From assembly GCA_037043235.1 (NCBI GenBank), contig JAWRVZ010000064.1:496001-560000 (forward strand): a DNA stretch of 64,000 nt. The letters run 5' to 3'. The stretch's first letter is position 1. The number at the start of each line of letters is the position of its first letter. The stretch comes from Rhodeus uyekii (lineage: Eukaryota; Chordata; Actinopteri; Cypriniformes; Acheilognathidae). Positions 57,473-64,000 of the stretch are shown here, piece after piece. Made by a program: the position numbers and the translations under genes. The notes beneath the pieces were generated by a model, which was given only the letters and a program-made list of their open reading frames with translations, was not told the origin of the DNA and searched no databases.

Positions 57473-58315
57473 CATTAAGCTGAAGATATTATGTCTGACA
57501 TTGCAAATTGTTAATTATCTGTTTCTTAATAGCCTAAAATTAGCTAAGTAGATCGATTACTTGAAGGGGCTGTTAAAAAAACAAAACGCAATTCTGTCAC
57601 CTAATCACCACATACACTTTTCAAATGCTTTCATAACAGATATTGTATAGCTTCAAAATACTTGGAATATAGCGCCCATTACAGGGTCTTATAGGCCCCT
57701 TTTATGGGACTTTTTTTTGTCTTTCTGGACAAGACTGTGGTCCCCATAAACTGGCATTGTATGGAAAAAGTAGCCGGGATATTCTGCTAAATCTCCTTTT
57801 GTTTTCATTTGAAAAAAATAAATAAATCATACATAGTTTTAGCACCATGAACAGATAAAGATACAAAACCTCTTTAAATAACAAAGCCGTTGTCTTTTCT
57901 CCATTACACAGTTAAGTAGAAATAAAAAGAGTTTATTTCAACGCCATGGACACTTTAAATAATGGCATATGCCATACACAAGTTACCTACAGTAAAACAA
58001 ACTGCAAAATTACAAAAATAATGTATTTTACTCAGTGAAACATAAATGATTGGTTAACTAATCTCAAAAGAGAATTCTATGTAAATAATTCTAAAGCATG
58101 CACAATGCCATGTACAACAAATATAAATATTTACATACATTCAACATGAATGCATTTTGATTCTTGGTTAAAATTAAAGCGCAATGAACTGAACAAAACT
58201 GGTTTTGAGCATTGTTGTTTAGGTTTATAGCTCTATGATTTTTAGTATACCATAGATTCTAACATTTTTCAAGGCGAGACACTACAGGTAAACATTTTTA
58301 ACTAATAAATATTAC
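57473..58315. other. Unassigned downstream flank of the semaphorin gene
   Basis: AT-rich; a further minus-strand AATAAA at 57932-57937 would extend the semaphorin 3' UTR if used. No other feature seen. Confidence 0.4.
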
Positions 58316-59099
58316 TTTATTCCCTTAGTTGATTCCCCAGTTTTCTAAATTGTTTTTATATGAAAATGATGTATTCTCTAATTAAATATGCACTACTTTA
58401 CATAATTATAATTTGGACAAAGCCAGTTTAAAAAATTTATTTACATATTTCAGTTAAAGGTTGTACACATTGCATATCTCTTATCACTCCATAAATCAGA
58501 AAATACCAGAAACCGGAATTAAATGATATATAAATCATGTGAATGCTATATAAGCAGACCCTTCTGTAAAAGCCTTTTGAAGATAATTAGGGATTAAATT
58601 AGAATGTTTGGTTCATGTAGGTTTCTCCAACTAAAGTGGAGATTTTTGGCTCAATGCATAAAAAAAGAGATTTAAAAGTGCATGTTTGATTTTTTTTTTC
58701 TATCTACTAGTCTGAAAGAACACAAGATGTGGAAGAAAAATATTCAAAATGTACCAGTATCTAAAAAAAAAAGCAATGGTTTTAGCTGTAGTGTCTAGCC
58801 TTAAAGTTTATCTAAGGTGACTAGTCACAGGTATTTTGGCAGAAGGTTTATTTCTAGTATAGAATCAGTGGGTCAGATTTGAGGCATCGGTTAAAACAAA
58901 AAACAAGATTAATGTTTAATGGTGAGATTGATGTTTCTGAAGGACAATTTGCTCTGCATCAACAGAGTGGTCAGGAGATGGTTAATTTCAGTATTTGTAT
59001 TTGGTTTTAAGATTGAGTTCATTTAATCCACATCCACTGGCTCCCGGGGAACTGTCTAAGGTCTAACCTTACACCTGATTCCACACATCATTGGCATCC
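58316..59099 (-). other. Candidate 3' UTR of the sema3d-like gene
   Basis: AT-rich, repeat-poor sequence follows the TAA stop. Minus-strand AATAAA hexamers occur at 58847-58852, 58436-58441 and 58316-58321, giving possible UTRs of about 250, 660 and 780 nt. Class 3 semaphorin transcripts usually have long 3' UTRs. The end actually used cannot be decided from sequence, and another hexamer lies further down at 57932-57937. Confidence 0.35.
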
Positions 59100-59477
59100 T
59101 TAGTGGTGGCGACGGTTCCTGCTCTTGCGAACCTCTTGGACATGCTTCCATTTTCCCTTCTGCTTTTGCTTCTTTTCTCTGTGCCACAGAGTTTCGCAGT
59201 ACTCGTCTAGAGAGTGCACAGGGCCGCTCAACATGCGCAAATAGTCCTTATAGCGCTGACGGGGTTCGGTCACGGTAGGGTTTTCTGATGATTCCCGTAT
59301 AGCAGGTTGGTGCCCGTGGAGCTGTCCACGGTCCAGGACGTGTAGAGAAATGTGGAGGAGGTTACGGGTGAAGCTGTGCTCCTGGGAGGTGCAGAAGTAG
59401 GAACCTGCGTCGCTATGCTGGAGCCAACGAATCAGCAAACCTCTCTCGGTTATCAGCACACGCTCATCTGGTTTGAT
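59100..59477 (-). CDS. sema3d: Class 3 semaphorin, terminal coding exon (sema3d-like), partial gene
   Basis: Secreted semaphorins of class 3 are axon-guidance and vascular-guidance ligands that signal through neuropilin/plexin receptors. This exon encodes 125 residues and a TAA stop. Residues 1-48 are the second half of the Ig domain, with the diagnostic D-x-G-x-Y-x-C at residues 23-29 (Cys29). Residues 76-101 (YKDYL to WHREK) hold Cys94, the position of the family's inter-chain disulphide. Residues 100-125 form the basic tail and contain RNRR (120-123), a furin-type site. On the minus strand a pyrimidine-rich tract ending in TTGCAG sits directly before ATC at 59477, so I set the exon start there, in phase 0. 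An upstream in-frame ATG at 59486 lies in the intron. The YKDY...SLD-YC...WHREK and RNRRHH signatures fit sema3d better than sema3a, 3c or 3e; the paralogue call is from memory of the family. The semaphorin and PSI domains are not in the window. Confidence 0.85.
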   Translation of the reverse strand: MKPDERVLITERGLLIRWLQHSDAGSYFCTSQEHSFTRNLLHISLHVLDRGQLHGHQPAIRESSENPTVTEPRQRYKDYLRMLSGPVHSLDEYCETLWHREKKQKQKGKWKHVQEVRKSRNRRHH

Positions 59478-60084
59478 CTGCAACAAACAAAAATATTAGG
59501 AATCTGTCATTTAAAAAAAAAAATTCAACCATATCAGTATGGTTTAGTACTTTCTTCAACACACACCAACTTAAATCAAAGCCAAACGATGTGGTTTTGA
59601 GTATACTTATTGAGATTATTTTGAATTCAATGAATTTATGCGTCACTTGCTGGGTTTATTCTCATAAATCATTCTGCCTAGGAGCTGACAAGACTCCCTC
59701 AAGGTCAGAGATCAGTCTTTAACCTCTGCACTCCGCTTCCTGCTGACCTCACATTACACCATCTGAATGGTCATTAGAGTCTTATTATACAAATTCGACA
59801 AGCTGACCACATGTTAATGTTAACGAGAGAGAATGGCAGAAGAAAAAGGGGGGTAGAGAAGGTCTTGAGAAAATACAGGGTCCACTTTCATCTCAGGGTG
59901 TTTGCGTGATATGTTGCACTGATCTATGCAAGGTGTCCATCTTTCTGGTCACCTCTGACATACAAAGTGCTCTGTGTGTTCAGTGCATACAAATCAGTTT
60001 GTGACCATACTGTGAAAAAAACTATGCAGAAATAGGCTCATGTTAATCAATCAACCCACTTCAATGAAGTGATTCAAAAATGAA

Positions 60085-60110
60085 ATAATTATAATAGAAT
60101 GAAAAAAAAA

Positions 60111-60150
<40 letters not shown>

Positions 60151-60198
60151 TATTTTTTTGTATATTTAGTATAGTATATATTTTTTTTCATTCTATTA

Positions 60199-60205
<7 letters not shown>
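60085..60205. repeat. Inverted repeat with TA-rich loop
   Basis: Arms 60085-60109 and 60181-60205 are exact inverses over 25 bp (AATTATAATAGAATGAAAAA core). The loop of about 70 bp is mostly TA repeats. It lies in the presumed semaphorin intron. Confidence 0.85.

Positions 60206-60284
<79 letters not shown>
60204..60284. repeat. (TA)n microsatellite
   Basis: About 40 TA units, the longest TA array in the window, adjoining the inverted repeat. The Ile/Tyr-only open frame at 60099-60290 is an artefact. Confidence 0.95.
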
Positions 60285-60289
<5 letters not shown>

Positions 60290-61990
60290 ATAAGAGGGGA
60301 AAAAATCCATCTTCAAAACCGTGCTTTTATCCAAGTATGATAATCCTTAATCCCATAATTACAAAATACCCATTGTAAAAACAAATATAATAAGATGTCC
60401 TGTAAGTAGAGGGCCAAAAGTAAGTGTGGTCCTAAATACTGCTGACATCACAATCTTTTTTCAATCTTTTTGATTGACTTGTATAAATCAGGCCAAGTTT
60501 TATTGGTTGTATAAATGTAGGTGTTCAAGTTTGATGTGGTGATTTAGAGTGTAATTCATATAATAGAATCATTAAAAAAATACCCCAAAAAATATTCACA
60601 AATCAATCCTATCCACCAGCTTTAATCATGCTAATATTTCTTTTTGACCCTTTTGCACTCAATTTCTTTCTTCAATATCAGTTTCTCCATCCATTCGCCT
60701 CCCTTCCTTCCGTTCCTATCTGCCTATTATTTCACTCCTTTTCTGTTATCTGTGTTTTTGAGCCTGCTGATTTCTCATGCTGTAGTCATGGACTAAATCA
60801 ATACAGCTGTGCAGTACTGAGAGGTGGGAAACTAAGCTTCAAAGCATACCAAATGCCTGTAAAACACATACAAACTCTATTTACTTGTACTGCTATCTAA
60901 AAGATGCTTCAAGAAAATAGTCATGTTTCCACTAAACAACTCTTTAGATTAGTAATTTGAATTAGGAGAATTGACTATAAGTTGTACCCTGCAGAAATCT
61001 GCCAGGAATTAGAGGAAATAGAGCAGTGTGGAACTGTTTGCAGCATCTATGACAGCCGAACGAAAGCATAAAGGCTAGGGGCACATGAGTGTCATGATGT
61101 AACGTGTGTGTATGTCATGAAGATGTTCTGGTGTGTGAATTTGTTGGAAATGAATGTGTGTCTGTGTCTGTGTTTCGAATCTCAGCAGTATATCACACTG
61201 TATAACTCCTGCTGAAGGTTTTACTGAAGGGGCAGGAGGAAAATGGCCTCTGATCACAGAAGCAGGTTTAAGCACAACATTGGTCTAAGAGCCGGGTGAA
61301 AGGCATTAAAACTACAATACAAGGCCTCTGTCTCTCTGTGGGCCCCTCCACACACCACTGGGTCTGGCTGTGGGTTTAGAGAAAGAAAGAGATGGTCTGG
61401 AACCTTCAGCACAGGATCTTTCTCACATCTCAAATATGAGCTGGCCTGCCGGTGACCTGCTATCCTCTGGGAAATTATATTTAGTTGTAAAAAGAGGGTA
61501 GTGAAGAGCATGGAAAAAGGGTAGAGGGATGAAGGGGGAGAACAGTCCTGTTCAGGGCTGTTTAGTGGTACTTTTTCAGATTTTTTAAATAAACAGGAAG
61601 GATTTTCATGCTATTTGGTTACGTCTGGTTATACAATGTCTGGAGTATTCCACCTATATGTATCGCACATCATAATAAAATATTCTGCATACTTAGAGGC
61701 TTTAAAGTACATTAAAGACTATAAAACGTTGATGCTGTCATGACGATTTGTTTCATGTCAGCCCTGCACAAGAATCAATAATTAAAATGTGTGAAAGAAA
61801 ATCTTTGCCCCTCAAAAATGAACAATAGTATAGTTTATTATTTATTAAGTGTTTGCTTTTATTTAAAAAAGCACATTGTAAATAGTTTAATCGTGAAAAT
61901 AGTTAAATTCATTCTATTATAACAGTATTACCATGTTAATACTCAGCATTACAATGTGAAACAAGCAATTAATAAATAATATATTATCTA

Positions 61991-61993
<3 letters not shown>

Positions 61994-62025
<32 letters not shown>

Positions 62026-62046
62026 TTATTTATTTATTTATTTATA
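61994..62046. repeat. (TA)n(TTTA)n compound microsatellite
   Basis: About 14 TA units followed by about six TTTA units. Confidence 0.95.
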
Positions 62047-62996
62047 AACCTAGTTATTGTGTAAAACACATTTCACTTTTTAGCTCTATTGCTTAAATCT
62101 CTTTCTTGTTTTATGTATGAATTATATACATATTTATCACATATTCAAGTTTATTAGTTTGTGTATTTTAAAACTGTGTAACGCAAATGGATGGAAATTG
62201 TATATGTAATTGATATGCAATCTTAAATATGGGCCCTAAATTAAATTTTTGTTAGACACAAATCAATTCAAGGAGTAAGTTCAGGCTTGTCTTTTTTTAA
62301 GGACAACTTGTTTTCACAAAACTGTTAATGAACCAAAATCAAAATTGGAAACAGAATCAATAAATTCTTTGTAATATGAAGCATCCATTCCCTTATTGCA
62401 ACCAGATATCATTTGACTCTGATTCGATTAAAAACTCACACAAGAACACAAGCCCTGTTTTCTCTTCTATCATTCGTTGTTGTCTTTTACGAGATGAAGT
62501 GTGGGGTGATATTTTAAGATTGTGCCACACAAGTGAGATTGTGTGTTGCAGGTGTTTTGGGCAGCTGGGAGTCGTTTTGTTCTGTGGGAAAGATTGGAGA
62601 AAGAAAGGAGGAAAAGAAAAGCAGGAAGGGAAACTAAAATAAAACAAATGCATCATAGGAAGACTAATGTTTACTTGAGACGTGGGACTGCAGGATATTT
62701 CCCAAAAGCAGGATACTGCCTGTTTCTTCAAGAACTGCATCTATCCTGTGACATTTGTGCTGCGATTTGACCTTCTGCAGTCATGCCTTCAACTCGCTCT
62801 CTCTAAATACACACTCCTTTTGGGATTAATTGTTGAGGAGACGGATCAATAGAAGGATATGCTGATCTACCACTCCAGAGTCAGGTCTTAGCCCCCATCT
62901 ATTCATCACAGCTAATAAATATGAGGGACACACATGGTGCAAGGTTAAAATGACCTCTGTATCTGCACTATGAACTTTCATCTACGACACACCGAA

Positions 62997-63594
62997 AGGG
63001 CCAGGCACACAGCTGATCACGCACCAATCACTCACAAATCACGCACAGATTGGGTTTGTGCGTGCTTGTGCGTCGAGAAATTGACCCAAGTATTCTACGA
63101 ACATTCAACGCAAGCCCGACGCATGAATCACTGACGGAGCGCGTCCAAACACGCATGCTTCACGAATGTTCCACGTACAAGCACTTTCAGAATCCACATT
63201 GTCAGTCGATGTCAGTGGAATGAACGTGATACGTGCCCGCGCATAGTCATGTGTGATATGAAGGTGGGGCGTCAGTGGACGTGTGCGGTTTCGAACCAGT
63301 TCCGGTGCATAAGCACTGACGGCCGACGCGTGTCCCGCGCATAGTCACGCATACTCGATGCATAAACTACGCACGCCGACTCATGAATAAAGCACAAACT
63401 GACGGAAAATTTTTGAACTATTCAAAACTCTAAATCACGCACAAACCGCCTTCGACGCACATCCACTTGCAATCACTGATGGTCCACGTTCATTACGCAT
63501 ACGAATTACGCATACGACGCACGCTCAGCGCAGAAACGAAAATCTGTGCGTAATTCGTGCATGATTCATGCGTTTTCGCTGTGTGACTGGCCCT
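62997..63594. mobile_element. Harbinger-like MITE, copy 2
   Basis: Same family as 26434-27038: AGGGCCAGGCACACAGC start (one mismatch in the terminal repeat) and GCTGTGTGACTGGCCCT end. The internal block order is the same (ACAGATTGGGTTTGTGCGTG, CATGAATCACTGACGGAGCG, GACTCATGAATAA, TCTGTGCGTAATTCGTG). The 3' flank is TAA and the 5' flank GAA, so the target duplication has one substitution. It inserted in the presumed semaphorin intron. Confidence 0.85.
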
Positions 63595-64000
63595 TAAGTC
63601 CATTACTACACACTTGAGTAGACTGCAGTTCACTCATGCTGCACAAAACCGTGACTCAAATAAACAAATGATGAAAGATGAGTGCATTTGTATGAGTTTC
63701 TAATGTAAAAAACGCAAACCAAATTCATGACACCCAATAGAAAACAGTGAAGGTGAGATTAAACGTGTAGGTGTAAAATAGTGAAAGAGAGGTGAATCCA
63801 CCAGTGAAGGTCACTTCTTGACAGTTCTGCTGTGTTCTGTATCTCCATCTTTGTGTTGCCTTAGTTTTCCTTGCCCCCGGCCATTTTCTCGATTACCAAC
63901 AGAACTGTTCTCTGTCTCTCTGTTACAACACATTGTTTAGTAATATGATCTTCAGAACTATGCTACATCTACTTTTTAAAGCATCAGGGGCTTGAGAGTT

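Larger units (their letters stand above)
59478..64000 (-). other. Presumed last intron(s) of the sema3d-like gene
   Basis: The exon at 59100-59477 starts at a clear splice acceptor, so the sequence above it on the minus strand must be intronic. I looked here for the preceding small exons (first half of the Ig domain with its Cys and Trp) and found none I can defend. The interval holds a TA-rich inverted repeat (60085-60284), a TA/TTTA microsatellite near 62 kb and a Harbinger-like MITE (62997-63594). Open frames at 61254-61511 and 62376-62740 lack any recognisable domain. Confidence 0.6.

Noticed and set aside
60099..60290. Ile/Tyr-only open frame
   Set aside because: Pure translation of a TA microsatellite.
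61254..61511. 85-residue minus-strand frame considered as a semaphorin exon
   Set aside because: An acceptor-like CCCACAG is present, but the encoded sequence does not resemble any part of a semaphorin.
62393..62740. 115-residue minus-strand frame considered as an upstream semaphorin exon
   Set aside because: It lacks the Ig-domain Cys/Trp pattern and PSI cysteines and has no suitable splice sites.

Overview
This 64 kb window is AT-rich vertebrate DNA, almost certainly from a ray-finned fish and most likely a cypriniform (carp, barb or danio relative). That assignment is an inference. It rests on the dense mix of cut-and-paste DNA transposons and MITEs, tRNA-derived SINEs with the fish-type tail, short solo LTRs, and long TA and CA/TG microsatellites. 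It also rests on one recognisable coding exon. Nothing looks bacterial or viral: there are no operons, ribosome sites or CRISPR arrays, and most open frames are chance frames or transposon debris.

The only host-gene segment I can name is on the minus strand at 59100-59477. It is the terminal coding exon of a class 3 semaphorin, best matched to sema3d. It encodes the second half of the Ig domain, the inter-chain cysteine region and the basic tail with a furin-type RNRR site. The rest of the gene must lie beyond 64 kb. Positions 59478-64000 are then its last intron or introns, and DNA below 59100 is 3' UTR followed by downstream intergenic sequence. So about 58 kb is the downstream flank of this gene.

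Layout by region. 0-1 kb: a CATGGTA-rich dispersed repeat split by a Tigger-like MITE. 1.5-9 kb: a MITE, two solo LTRs with perfect 5-bp target duplications, a tRNA-SINE and a GGGGACTTTCC repeat in tandem. 10-13.6 kb: a dispersed repeat and a dead Tc1-like transposase. 15.9-19.9 kb: two more solo LTRs. 21.2-21.7 kb: a degenerate TAGCAAC-type minisatellite. 24.2-27.1 kb: a nested stack of four DNA transposons, including a hAT transposase pseudogene with recognisable BED-finger and C-terminal pieces. 28.5-30.6 kb: two further nested MITE groups. 33-42.4 kb: SINEs, microsatellites and a 103-bp hAT MITE with a perfect 8-bp duplication. 45-53 kb: a solo LTR, a broken L2/CR1-type LINE fragment and a pogo-like element inside a TA array. 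56.2-57.5 kb: a second pogo-like element beside a perfect 90-bp palindrome. 59-64 kb: the semaphorin exon, a TA-rich inverted repeat and a second copy of the Harbinger-like MITE.

There is no new multi-gene system here that I can support. The most informative signals are the nested stack (which orders the insertions in time), the repeated association of one pogo-like family with (TA)n arrays, a set of same-family solo LTRs with intact target duplications and no internal regions, the semaphorin tail that stops early relative to the mammalian form as I recall it, and a few splice-site-bounded segments that could be exons of unannotated transcripts.
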